A stretch of DNA of 64,000 bases from the NCBI GenBank assembly GCA_900540385.1, contig UQFY01000003.1:1-64000 (forward strand), read 5' to 3'. This DNA comes from an uncultured Mollicutes bacterium (GTDB lineage Bacteria; Bacillota_I; Bacilli_A; RFN20; CAG-826). The translations under genes were made by a program, and so were the position numbers. The notes under the pieces were generated by a model, which had not been told where the DNA came from, ran no database searches, and saw nothing but the letters and a program-made list of their open reading frames with translations. Below are positions 36,625-44,755 of the stretch, one piece after another (position 1 is the stretch's first letter; each line of letters begins with the position of its first letter).

Positions 36625-36896
36625 TCTTTATCAAGTTCTTCAAAAAGAGATTTGGAGTCTTTAAAAATTTTGGGAGTTGCTCTACCATTTTCGATTTCGT
36701 CTGCTTCTTGAATGGCTTTCTCCACTTTCGAGTTAAATTTTTGCGATTTGATGGCGAAAGGAATTTGGCCTTCACGAAGAGTTGCTTTGACAAACATATT
36801 AAGAGCAGCGCTAGCAGTTAAGCCCACCGAAGAGCAAAAATCCTCAAATGCTTTTTTGTCATCAGAATCAACTCTCGTAGTTAATGTTTGCGTCAT
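36621..36896 (-). CDS. dinJ: DinJ/RelB-type antitoxin
   Basis: 91 residues. The N-terminal ribbon-helix-helix (MTQTLTTRVDSDDKKAFEDF, then LGLTASAALNMFVK-like sequence) binds the operator, and the C-terminal part wraps the toxin. GGGAGG precedes ATG 36896. Upstream, CATTATAT occurs twice (36916-36923 and 36933-36940), 17 bases apart, overlapping the probable -10, which fits autorepression by a RHH dimer pair. Confidence 0.94.
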   Translation of the reverse strand: MTQTLTTRVDSDDKKAFEDFCSSVGLTASAALNMFVKATLREGQIPFAIKSQKFNSKVEKAIQEADEIENGRATPKIFKDSKSLFEELDKE

Positions 36897-36915
36897 ATTG
36901 TATCCTCCCTAAACA

Positions 36916-36940
36916 CATTATATGTCAATTAGCATTATAT
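36916..36940 (-). promoter_or_regulatory. Promoter/operator of the dinJ-yafQ operon
   Basis: Two ATATAATG copies on the minus strand (36940-36933, 36923-36916). The nearer one supplies TATAAT about 20 bases before the start. Confidence 0.5.
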
Positions 36941-36985
36941 TGTATTCAAAAAACATAACAAATATTGGATTGAAGGCAAAGCAAA

Positions 36986-37020
36986 ATGGATGCCCCTTCA
37001 AAATCCGGGGAAGCATCCAT
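36986..37020. repeat. Imperfect stem-loop between dinJ and the Sel1 gene
   Basis: ATGGATGCCCC pairs with GGGG-AA-GCATCCAT. There is no T-run, so it is not a plain terminator. It may mark the left boundary of the accessory genes or act as an RNA processing site. Confidence 0.35.
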
Positions 37021-37086
37021 CTAAGCTTATGATATGATCCAGCCAACTTGTCCAGTTTATTGGGTGCACATCAAAAAAGTGCATAA

Positions 37087-38850
37087 TTAAGATTCCAACG
37101 TTCCATAAAACAACGTGTTCTTGAGTCGATATATTTTTTGTGAATTTAAATAACCCAAGAATAGGCATCTAAAAATAAGGAGACCTCTCATACATTCTAA
37201 ATATTCATCCAGGTCTAAACTGGAATACTCATAAAATTCTCTAAATATTCCTTCAATATCAATGAAAAAGCGATCGGCATATTGAAAAGTCATTTCAGAC
37301 AATAGTCCGTTTATGACGGCTTCAAAAAGCATTTTCGAAAAGGGAGCAGCCTTAGCAGTATAGAGGCCTTCATTCCATGTCCCTAATATATGGTTACAAT
37401 TGTCCCATGAATATCGGGATTCAGTTTGCAAATCATCCATGCATATTGGCTCATTAGAGTCCTTGCTTACAGAATTTACGTAATCAGTAACGTCTGCGTC
37501 ATACTTAATCAAAGAGCGAATGAATTCTAATTGTTCATCACTTATGGAATGATGTTTGGCTATGGAGATTTTAAGGAGGCAATAGCTGATAAGAATATCA
37601 AATTCTTCCTTATGTTCTTCTTCGCTTTCCTCGTCCTTAGCGTATTCTTCTGTGATTTCTTCGATCATTTCCATGATATCTACATAGGCTTCATCAGCAG
37701 AAGGATAGGCATAAACCTCATCCAAATGTAGAATCTTTTCATATTCTTTTATGAAATTAGGTATTGTCTCTAGGAGCTCATCGATCCCTTTCTGACTATC
37801 AAATAAAGTCAAAAGACGGACGTGTTGTTGATCATTAAAGCCATCGCCCGCCATATCTAACCATTTTTTGGCCTTTTCGATGTCGTAGGTTTTGTTATAA
37901 CCGAATAATTCTTGGCAAGCAAGATTGTAATAAGCTACTTTTAAGCCTAAATCCGCAGCCTTTTGAAACCAATCAGTGGATTCTTTTCCGTAAGTAAGGA
38001 GAAGGCCAAGACAATTTGCTGCATCTGCACTATTAAAGATATCGTAGGCTTCTTCGAATAGCTCTTTGGCTTTTTCTCTATCATGATGGGAATATTTTTC
38101 GTTTTGATATATTTTCCCAAGCAAGATATAGCCGTCTTCCAACAAATCATATGTTTTTTGAACATAATTCAATATCTTAGCGGCATTGTCGAAATCGTTA
38201 TTTCGGAATAAAAAGTTTGCCGCTTTTACAAAAGAATGTTCATCAATGTCATCCTTATCTTGGGAATCTGGCACACTTAAAAGTTCTAACGCATGATCAA
38301 TGTTTTGCTCACATTGTTCACCTCTAACGTAAAACAAGGCAAGTTTATGAGCACATGGGGCATCTCCGCGTTTTGCTCCCGCTTGATACATCTTGAAAGC
38401 TTTAGCAGGATCCGATTCAGCATAAATGTCCCCCAACCCCCTTAAAGCCAAAGTGGAATCATTCATGGCAGCGTTATTGAGACAATCTAACGCTTTGTTG
38501 ACGTCTTTTTCAAAATAGACGCCATTGAAATAGGCTCTCCCTATCCAATATTCTGCGTCTACATCGCCTAATTCATCTAATTTTTTATATAAGGAAATGC
38601 CTAGTTTTGGATCTAAGCGAACAGGAGAAAGCGAAACGGTTTCAAAAGTGAGACCGCATGCTATTTGCCTCAATAAGCCAAAATCTCCTTTTTTAGCGTC
38701 CGCGATGCCTTCATCGATTGCATTTTTATACAAATCGTAGTTCATATCAGCGGTTGTTCTTAATTCTCTAATATCTAAACCGCAATATGGGCAAGTATCT
38801 AAGTCTAATCCGACCGAATTATAGCATTTGGGGCACAGCGTATGTTGCAT
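37087..38850 (-). CDS. Zinc-ribbon/Sel1-repeat protein with C-terminal TerB-like domain
   Basis: 587 residues. The N-terminus has two CxxC pairs (CPKC at 6-9, CPYC at 20-23), a zinc ribbon. Residues about 85-345 are Sel1-like repeats (DAEYWIGRAYFNG, LALRGLGDIYAES, APCAHKLALFYVRG, AYYNLACQELFG), a scaffold for protein contacts. The C-terminal part (about 400-560) resembles the whole of the next protein upstream: FDILISYCLLKIS, LEFIRSLIKYD and SWDN match FDILLQYSLLQIA, LIFIRDLTKKG and SWDN there. AAGGAAG precedes the ATG. Role unknown; linkage suggests the two proteins interact. Confidence 0.8.
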   Translation of the reverse strand: MQHTLCPKCYNSVGLDLDTCPYCGLDIRELRTTADMNYDLYKNAIDEGIADAKKGDFGLLRQIACGLTFETVSLSPVRLDPKLGISLYKKLDELGDVDAEYWIGRAYFNGVYFEKDVNKALDCLNNAAMNDSTLALRGLGDIYAESDPAKAFKMYQAGAKRGDAPCAHKLALFYVRGEQCEQNIDHALELLSVPDSQDKDDIDEHSFVKAANFLFRNNDFDNAAKILNYVQKTYDLLEDGYILLGKIYQNEKYSHHDREKAKELFEEAYDIFNSADAANCLGLLLTYGKESTDWFQKAADLGLKVAYYNLACQELFGYNKTYDIEKAKKWLDMAGDGFNDQQHVRLLTLFDSQKGIDELLETIPNFIKEYEKILHLDEVYAYPSADEAYVDIMEMIEEITEEYAKDEESEEEHKEEFDILISYCLLKISIAKHHSISDEQLEFIRSLIKYDADVTDYVNSVSKDSNEPICMDDLQTESRYSWDNCNHILGTWNEGLYTAKAAPFSKMLFEAVINGLLSEMTFQYADRFFIDIEGIFREFYEYSSLDLDEYLECMRGLLIFRCLFLGYLNSQKIYRLKNTLFYGTLES

Positions 38851-38958
38851 ATTCTTCCTTCTTTAGCACTCATATCTATTAGACGTAGGCAAATGTTTGA
38901 TTCCTTTCATTCCTTAGATACGAAAGGCATGAAAAGTCCTTAAATTCCAAAAAATAAT

Positions 38959-39525
38959 TTATCGACACTTTATTTTTTTGATTTCATCAAGCGTATGAAG
39001 AATGAGACAATCCGAGTCCATTTCAGTGGAGGTTATTTCTCCATCCATTGCGGCTAAGCCTACAATGATGCAATTAATGTTTCTAGTAAGATCGGCTAAA
39101 TAATTATGCTCTGTAGCAAGGTCGCAGGTTGCAAAAACCACAATAAATTCTTCGCTTAACTTCTTAATCTTATCTTTGATGGAATCAAGTATTCCTCGTA
39201 AATCAAAGATGTCTCCCTGATAGATGTTATCCCATGAAATTTGAGAATCACTTAAGGTATTTAAATAATTGACAAGATCGCCTTTTTTCGTTAAGTCTCT
39301 AATGAATATTAATTCGTTTCTATCAATCTCGTAGTCAGCGCTCGCGATTTGAAGGAGCGAGTATTGTAAAAGAATATCAAATTTAATAAGGGTGACTTCT
39401 GGATTATAGTTCACTCCCTTTGATTCCATGACTTCTTTGATGCCAGTAGACATTCTATCTAGTATGTCATAGCAGTCATCATAAAAGTGAATGCAAGAAT
39501 CATATACTTTTTGTAAATCAGCCAT
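38959..39525 (-). CDS. TerB-like domain protein
   Basis: 188 helical residues with two TerB-like acidic loops: SADYEIDRNELIFIRDL (about 62-79) and MDGEITSTEMDSD (about 158-170). TerB-like domains bind metal or partners at the membrane in stress/defence-linked operons. The central part is homologous to the C-terminus of the 587-residue Sel1 protein encoded 108 bases downstream. AAGGAGA lies before the ATG. A precise function cannot be assigned. Confidence 0.65.
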   Translation of the reverse strand: MADLQKVYDSCIHFYDDCYDILDRMSTGIKEVMESKGVNYNPEVTLIKFDILLQYSLLQIASADYEIDRNELIFIRDLTKKGDLVNYLNTLSDSQISWDNIYQGDIFDLRGILDSIKDKIKKLSEEFIVVFATCDLATEHNYLADLTRNINCIIVGLAAMDGEITSTEMDSDCLILHTLDEIKKIKCR

Positions 39526-39578
39526 TTTATTTCTCCTTTATTTTTTCTGATTCTTTTTATTTTTGCCGAAAATGAAAT

Positions 39579-40169
39579 TCAAAATCCCCAACATTGTCTA
39601 TGAACGCCAGTGACTTCGCGAATTCCGAAAGCACCTTTTTCAACCTTTTCAACAGCTTCAAGAATGCTTTTTGAAACCAATTCTTTTTCGAAGTCTTTCT
39701 CTTTTATGCTTACATCCATGCAGACAAAGATGAGTCCATTTATGATTTGAAGATAGAGTTTCTTATACGTTTCTTTCGACATCATAAAGCACATGCCTCG
39801 GCTGTCTGGGTCTTTCAAAGTATCTTCAGCCCATTGTGCCTCAAGATGTTCGCCCTTTTTTAACTCGTCTAAAGTATCAAACATCCTATTTGCAAAAGGA
39901 TCGTAGGGATCGCTTATTTTATAAGAATTTTCTGCTGCAATCGGGGTGTTTACTGTTACCGTGCCATCCTCTTTAATCTCAATTCCATGCCGGTAGCCAA
40001 TATTTCCTAAACAACAGGCGTTTGCTAATGCTGGGGTGTTGTTTAGAAGAATCACGTCGGTTACTTCTCTTTCCCCGTGTGGGCCACCTCTCGTTATGGT
40101 TTCATTAGAAAGTATCGTAAAAGGATACTTGTCCAAAGCATTTAAGATTTTTTCGGTTTTCTTATACAT
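39579..40169 (-). CDS. Hypothetical protein
   Basis: 196 residues, soluble, no recognised motif. Visible features are GGPHGEREVTDVILLNNTP near the N-terminus, an acidic middle, and an end rich in charged helix (KEKDFEKELVSKS) closing with QCWGF. No strong ribosome site before ATG 40169. It lies 53 bases upstream of the TerB-like gene on the same strand and downstream of two GATAAACGTTTTAT motifs. Confidence 0.65.
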   Translation of the reverse strand: MYKKTEKILNALDKYPFTILSNETITRGGPHGEREVTDVILLNNTPALANACCLGNIGYRHGIEIKEDGTVTVNTPIAAENSYKISDPYDPFANRMFDTLDELKKGEHLEAQWAEDTLKDPDSRGMCFMMSKETYKKLYLQIINGLIFVCMDVSIKEKDFEKELVSKSILEAVEKVEKGAFGIREVTGVHRQCWGF

Positions 40170-40221
40170 AGTTTGTTCTCTTTTTTGTGTTCTCTCTTAG
40201 ATATTTATGAAAAGTCTTTGA

Positions 40222-40279
40222 GATAAACGTTTTATTTAGTTTAAAGAATCTTCATATCATTTTTTGATAAACGTTTTAT
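40222..40279. promoter_or_regulatory. Direct repeats GATAAACGTTTTAT
   Basis: Exact copies at 40222-40235 and 40266-40279, between the helicase gene and the 196-residue gene. The right copy extends left as CATATCATTTTTT; that block recurs upstream of the helicase (42674-42688), and a GATAAATGTTTT variant lies at 44647-44658. They look like shared protein-binding sites of the island. Confidence 0.45.
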
Positions 40280-40281
40280 GC

Positions 40282-42636
40282 TTATTTTTCTTTAGAGGCT
40301 TTATATTCCAAATAATCTTCTCTCGTAATTAAACTATTAGAATCGATCGGACACGTTTCTTTGCCATATTTAAATTGAATAGTTAAGGAATGATTGTCTT
40401 CCACGCTTAAAACCATACCTATTCCGTACTGGGCGTGAAGCACAATATCGCCCACTTGATAATGGGAAGGATATTTCTTTTTTGCCTCTCTAATCTTTTC
40501 GGCACTAACTTGAACGCTTAATGCGTCTTTATCGACGATGTTGATTAGTTTGTCGAAGGAAATGTCTTCTTTTGGATAAGAATAATCAATGAATTTCACT
40601 GTGCAGGTTCTATCTTTGTAATTCACCGATTGAACAACCCCTCTCCCATAGAAAGGGCTTTTTACAAAGGAGCCGTATTGAATGGTTGGCAAATCATCTG
40701 GATTGTCCTTGGAGACATACTTTATCTCTTCGAAATGTTCTTTATTGAAGGAATCCGCAAAGCTGGAAAGCTCCAAACGCGATTCACCACATTTGGACTC
40801 AAGGATATATAGTTTTTCCATCGCCCTTGTGAAAGCGACATAGGCGATTCTTCTCTCTTCTTGCAAATCCGCTTTGTTTTCCGCTTTCGAAGAAGGCATG
40901 ATATTCTCATTGAAATCGATGACAAAGACATATTTAAACTGAAGGCCTTTAGAACAATGAATGGTCATCATTTGAACTCGGTCTTTGTTGTTTTTGCAAT
41001 CCCCTTCTTGCAATAAGGCGGTATAACCTAAGAATTGCTCTGCAATATCGCCTAAAGGATTATCCGGTTCATAATTACGAATCATCTCCATCAGTTGGGT
41101 CATATTGGACGCTTTATCAGGATCGCCCGATTCCATGACGTTATCCATTAATTTCGACTTATAGAAGAGATTGATGCACCAGTCAAGGAAGTCATCCGTG
41201 TGTTCCACATCATCCATCTCTTGAACAAATTGAATGAAATCGTCGAATCTCCCCTTATATTCATAATTCCTATAATCCTCTAAAAGAATTTGCCAATAGG
41301 TCTTTTTCTTCGATTGGGCTTTTTCTTTTAAGGTGTTCAGCATGTAGTTGCTGATGTATTGATTAAATTTTCTGACGATGAGGTCAAAAGACGCGTTGTC
41401 CTTATAAAGCATAAAACGAATATAAGCTAAGGCGGTTTTTATCTCATCGGCTTTAAAGAAGGCGTTTCGAGAATAAACTATATAAGGTATTTTCTTGATA
41501 AGGAAATGTTCCTCTACCTCTAGAGCTTGTTGGTTGGTTCTAAATAAGACGCCAAAGTCTTTATAATGAGCGCCTTTTTTCACGAGTTCTTCAATGGTTT
41601 TCGCCATGAAACACACCTCATCATGTCGAATGTTGGTATGAACAAGGATTGGCTTATCACCACTCCCTTTAACACAAGAAAGTCTGACATCGACATCACC
41701 ACGATTGTCGTTATAGGAAATCATATCATGGCTTAAATCGATGATTTCTTGCTTAGAACGGTAGTTCGTTTTAAAAGAGAAGCGTGCGTCTGCTTTACTA
41801 TAAAAATCATAGAAAATTTCTGGTTTTGATCCGCGGAAGGAATAGATGCTTTGGTCAGGATCACCAACGCCAAATATTCTTCCATGGCAACTTGCAAGAT
41901 GATTGATGAGTTCCATTTCAGGGTAGGTTAAATCTTGAAACTCATCGACTAAAATGTAGTGAAATCTTTTTGCCCACTTTTCACAAATGTTTGGAAATGT
42001 CCTAAAAAGGTAATTGGTAACGTGAACCAAATCACTATAATCCAAATAAGCATTGATGGTTTGATAGGAAAGATAGGTTTCAAAAACGTTCCTTAATATA
42101 CTTTCTTTTTCGCTATCCCCCCTATTCTTAACTTCAAAAGCCTTATTCCTATCTAAAAGGCATGCTATATATCTATCCGGTTTATCGGCTTTGGCCAAAG
42201 AGAAGAATTCTTTTGCATCAGCAAAGGTGATTCCTTTTTCTTTCCAATTAATTTTTAAGGAATTAAAAATGTCATAAAGGATAGAATCCATCATATCATC
42301 ATCGAGAATGCTGTAATTATTTGGGAAGGATAGATGATATACCTCTTGTTTAAGAATTTTATTCCCCAACCCATGGATGGTTCCGATGTATTTAGACATG
42401 TTGTCTTTGCAGACACTCGAGATTTTGTGGCTCATCTCTTCCGCAGCTTTTCTTGTGAAAGTGAGACAAAGGATGTTTTTTGGGTCAACGTTGAGTTCAT
42501 TTATAAGATATACGTATCTTCCAACTAACGTTTTTGTTTTTCCTGTACCAGGGCCAGCATATACGCATATCTTGTTCTTATCAGAGCTAATTGCATCAAG
42601 TTGTTCTTGATTATAATCATCGAAATTGAAATCCAT
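40282..42636 (-). CDS. UvrD/PcrA/Rep-family superfamily 1 DNA helicase
   Basis: 784 residues. SF1A motifs in order: Q motif NQEQLDAI, Walker A AGPGTGKT (27-34), LVDEFQDL, VGDPDQSIYSFRGS, MMTIHCSKGLQFKYVFV and AYVAFTRAMEKLYI. 3'-5' unwinding is expected. The C-terminus carries two KOW/Tudor-like modules in tandem (GRGVVQSVNYKD and QYGIGMVLSVEDN), like the PcrA RNA-polymerase-binding Tudor domain but doubled. ATG 42636 with AGGTGA five bases upstream is preferred to GTG 42645. Being in the accessory island and unlike the housekeeping gene in length of the tail, it may be an island-borne helicase. Confidence 0.92.
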   Translation of the reverse strand: MDFNFDDYNQEQLDAISSDKNKICVYAGPGTGKTKTLVGRYVYLINELNVDPKNILCLTFTRKAAEEMSHKISSVCKDNMSKYIGTIHGLGNKILKQEVYHLSFPNNYSILDDDMMDSILYDIFNSLKINWKEKGITFADAKEFFSLAKADKPDRYIACLLDRNKAFEVKNRGDSEKESILRNVFETYLSYQTINAYLDYSDLVHVTNYLFRTFPNICEKWAKRFHYILVDEFQDLTYPEMELINHLASCHGRIFGVGDPDQSIYSFRGSKPEIFYDFYSKADARFSFKTNYRSKQEIIDLSHDMISYNDNRGDVDVRLSCVKGSGDKPILVHTNIRHDEVCFMAKTIEELVKKGAHYKDFGVLFRTNQQALEVEEHFLIKKIPYIVYSRNAFFKADEIKTALAYIRFMLYKDNASFDLIVRKFNQYISNYMLNTLKEKAQSKKKTYWQILLEDYRNYEYKGRFDDFIQFVQEMDDVEHTDDFLDWCINLFYKSKLMDNVMESGDPDKASNMTQLMEMIRNYEPDNPLGDIAEQFLGYTALLQEGDCKNNKDRVQMMTIHCSKGLQFKYVFVIDFNENIMPSSKAENKADLQEERRIAYVAFTRAMEKLYILESKCGESRLELSSFADSFNKEHFEEIKYVSKDNPDDLPTIQYGSFVKSPFYGRGVVQSVNYKDRTCTVKFIDYSYPKEDISFDKLINIVDKDALSVQVSAEKIREAKKKYPSHYQVGDIVLHAQYGIGMVLSVEDNHSLTIQFKYGKETCPIDSNSLITREDYLEYKASKEK

Positions 42637-42724
42637 ATTTATCACCTACTTATCAATATATTTACAATACGTGCATATCATTTTTTGAGACTCAAAATAA
42701 AAGATTCCCCATTAATTCATCCGC

Positions 42725-43765
42725 TCATTCTTGAGTTTCATTTTGTTTTACAAGGTAGTCCTTTAATTTGTAATTCGTATATTGACAAACACACCCACCC
42801 CCACAATGAACTAATTTATTGCAATGAAGACAGTTTTCATCAGGCACGCCACATAGTTTTTGGTAGGTTTTTTGCACCACTTCAGAGTTTAAATATCGTT
42901 TAAATGAACTTGGATCACGGAAATCTTCCCCAAATCGGCCTAGTTTTAGCGCATACATAGCATTACAAGGAATATGGTATCCTTCACTGTCAAAAATAAG
43001 GCCTTTTCTAGTTAATAGCTGGCAAACAGTCGATATTTGTCTTCTCTTAATCATCTTTCGTAAAAGTGTTTTATCCCAATAGCAAAGAGGAAGACCGTTT
43101 TGAAGTGTAAAATGTCCGTTTGTCAAAGAGTTGAGTTTTTCATATATGTTTCCAAACATTTCTAATAGAGATATTGGACTAAAGATGTCTTTTTTGACTC
43201 CACAAAGATTAAAGTCATAACAAAAAGAGAAATGAAAACGCCTTACGCCAGCATTCAACAAAGTCGGTATGACATCGGTGAAAAAATTCATATTATTTTC
43301 GGTAAGAACCATAGAAACGGAGACGGAAATATCGGAGGAAACCAGTTTTTTGATGATGTCGATAGTTTCTTGAAAACCATCAAATCCCGTTATTTCTTCA
43401 TACGTTTTTTCGTTTTCCCCTTTAAGAGAAAGTGAAACGCTATTCATGCCCATAGATTTGTATTTATCAATGAATTCATCATTTTTAAACATCAGTCCGT
43501 TTGTCACTAAAGCGCATTTAATTTTCTTTTCTTTAGCGTATTTTAATATTTCAAAGAAATCAGGATGAATCGTTGGTTCCCCTCCGATTAAGATTATGTG
43601 TTTAACGTTAATTGAATCAAAAAAGTCAATCAGCTCAAAAGCCAAGTCTTTGCTCATCGTCAATGAAGATTTGTATTCGGTGTCACGGGCATAACACCAT
43701 TTGCATCTCAAATTACAGGTTCTATTTAATGTTAGCCACCCCGTTTTAAAGTCAAAATCAATCAT
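42725..43765 (-). CDS. Radical SAM/SPASM peptide maturase
   Basis: 346 residues. The radical SAM Cys triad is CNLRCKWC (Cys17, Cys21, Cys24), followed by the SAM-binding IGGEPTIHP. A C-terminal SPASM-like region (about 310-345) has seven Cys including ENCLHCNKLVHCGGGCVC, which would bind auxiliary Fe-S clusters. Such enzymes install thioether or other links in ribosomal peptides. There is no N-terminal peptide-recognition (RRE) domain. ATG 43765 overlaps the stop of the Cys-rich peptide gene (43758) by eight bases; ATG 43777 is an alternative. The open frame continues a further 67 codons upstream, but that is an out-of-frame reading of the Cys repeats. Confidence 0.88.
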   Translation of the reverse strand: MIDFDFKTGWLTLNRTCNLRCKWCYARDTEYKSSLTMSKDLAFELIDFFDSINVKHIILIGGEPTIHPDFFEILKYAKEKKIKCALVTNGLMFKNDEFIDKYKSMGMNSVSLSLKGENEKTYEEITGFDGFQETIDIIKKLVSSDISVSVSMVLTENNMNFFTDVIPTLLNAGVRRFHFSFCYDFNLCGVKKDIFSPISLLEMFGNIYEKLNSLTNGHFTLQNGLPLCYWDKTLLRKMIKRRQISTVCQLLTRKGLIFDSEGYHIPCNAMYALKLGRFGEDFRDPSSFKRYLNSEVVQKTYQKLCGVPDENCLHCNKLVHCGGGCVCQYTNYKLKDYLVKQNETQE

Positions 43766-44102
43766 CGGAGCATCCATCCCAGTCGTAGCAATTGTCGCCA
43801 TCCGGACAATCGCAATTGTAATCATTGCAAACGCAATCAGCACAATCACAATCAGGCTCGGGGCAATCGCCGCAATCCGGACAATCACAGTCATCGCAAT
43901 CGCGGCAATCCTGACAATCCTCGCAGTCATAGCAATCACAATTGCAATCGCAAACACAGTTGCAATCGCCAACACCACTAATGGGATCTTTTGTGTTCAA
44001 ATGGCAAAAAGCAGTTTTTGGTTTCAACCTTTGTAGTCCTACCAATTCCATTTTTGGGAGAATAGTTAGCTTGTTTATAAAACTTAAATCGATAATTTCC
44101 AT
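43758..44102 (-). CDS. Cys/Asp-rich RiPP precursor peptide (candidate ranthipeptide)
   Basis: 114 residues: a leader without Cys except Cys33 (about 1-45, with SFINKLTILPKMELVGLQRL) and a core from 46 to the end with 22 Cys and 23 Asp. The core is built from DC, xDC and CxC units such as DCYDCEDCQDCRDCDDC. The stop codon lies inside the first codons of the radical SAM gene, so precursor and maturase are coupled. Radical SAM/SPASM enzymes that join Cys sulfur to Asp beta-carbons are known (freyrasin, CxxxD units), which fits a Cys/Asp core. GAGGAG lies 12 bases before ATG 44102. No transporter or protease gene is next to it. A metallothionein-like metal store is the main alternative. Confidence 0.82.
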   Translation of the reverse strand: MEIIDLSFINKLTILPKMELVGLQRLKPKTAFCHLNTKDPISGVGDCNCVCDCNCDCYDCEDCQDCRDCDDCDCPDCGDCPEPDCDCADCVCNDYNCDCPDGDNCYDWDGCSDD

Positions 44103-44156
44103 ACTGATGTAGGTCTCCTCTTTGAATTTAGTTTAGATGAAAGAGAAGATTTTCAC

Positions 44157-44183
44157 GTTTAACAAAAAGCATTTGTTTTAAAC
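44157..44183. promoter_or_regulatory. Inverted repeat upstream of the precursor gene
   Basis: GTTTAACAAA (44157-44166) against TTTGTTTTAAAC (44172-44183), one extra T. It lies about 55 bases upstream of the peptide gene and could be an operator or promoter element. Confidence 0.4.
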
Positions 44184-44311
44184 AAACTTAATAAATCGTT
44201 TCATTTTTGTTTAAAAACGGAAAAACAAGCGAGACATGTATGTGTTTTCGCTTTGCTTTCTAGAATTATCACCTTATATAGTTCCAGTTTTTCTTAAATG
44301 AAGGCAAAGGC

Positions 44312-44353
44312 AAAGTCGACATTTTTCTCAGTACTGAGGATTTTTCCAACTTT
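44312..44353. repeat. Nested palindrome family 1, copy 1 (degenerate)
   Basis: Outer arm AAAGTCGAC, T-rich spacer, inner palindrome CTCAGTACTGAG, then a mutated right arm (CCAACTTT). Homology to copy 2 at 47417 continues to about 44412 (TATTTCCTATAGATTGTAAA). The rest of 44103-44755 has no gene. Confidence 0.75.
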
Positions 44354-44508
44354 AAAAGAAATAAACATAGAAAGATTCGAATATTTCCTATAGATTGTAA
44401 ACGCTTTCTAAGGTTAAAAGTTTACAATCTTTGACGTCGCCCGCATGATCGACCTTCTGATAAAATTTAAAAAATATTTTTGATCTAGCCTTCTCCCTGT
44501 CGTTTTTA

Positions 44509-44540
44509 TTCAAAACAATTTGATTCAAAATGATTTGAAT
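44509..44540. repeat. Palindrome family 3, copy at 44.5 kb
   Basis: TTCAAAACAA, TTTGATTCAAA, then ATGATTTGAAT: arms and inner palindrome like the two copies upstream of the 52.3-53.7 kb ATPase gene. Confidence 0.55.
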
Positions 44541-44755
44541 TAAAATTATTGCTCGAGATAAAGAGCAGCAAAATCCATAAACTCTCTAACACTTTTTTAA
44601 ATGTTAAAGAGAATGTTTGATCATCCACATTTATATAGCAATTTTTGATAAATGTTTTCGCTAAAATCATTTTAAAGCTTGTCATAAAGCAGCTTTGAGA
44701 TCATTTAGTAAAAAACTGATTTCAAATTTTTCGTGCCAAGCATTGGAGAAAAAAC

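Noticed and set aside
43701..44036. Plus-strand frame rich in Ile, Ala and Val across the Cys-rich peptide gene
   Set aside because: Periodic Ala/Ile reading is the reverse complement of the DC repeat codons; same for the 67-codon upstream part of the radical SAM frame.
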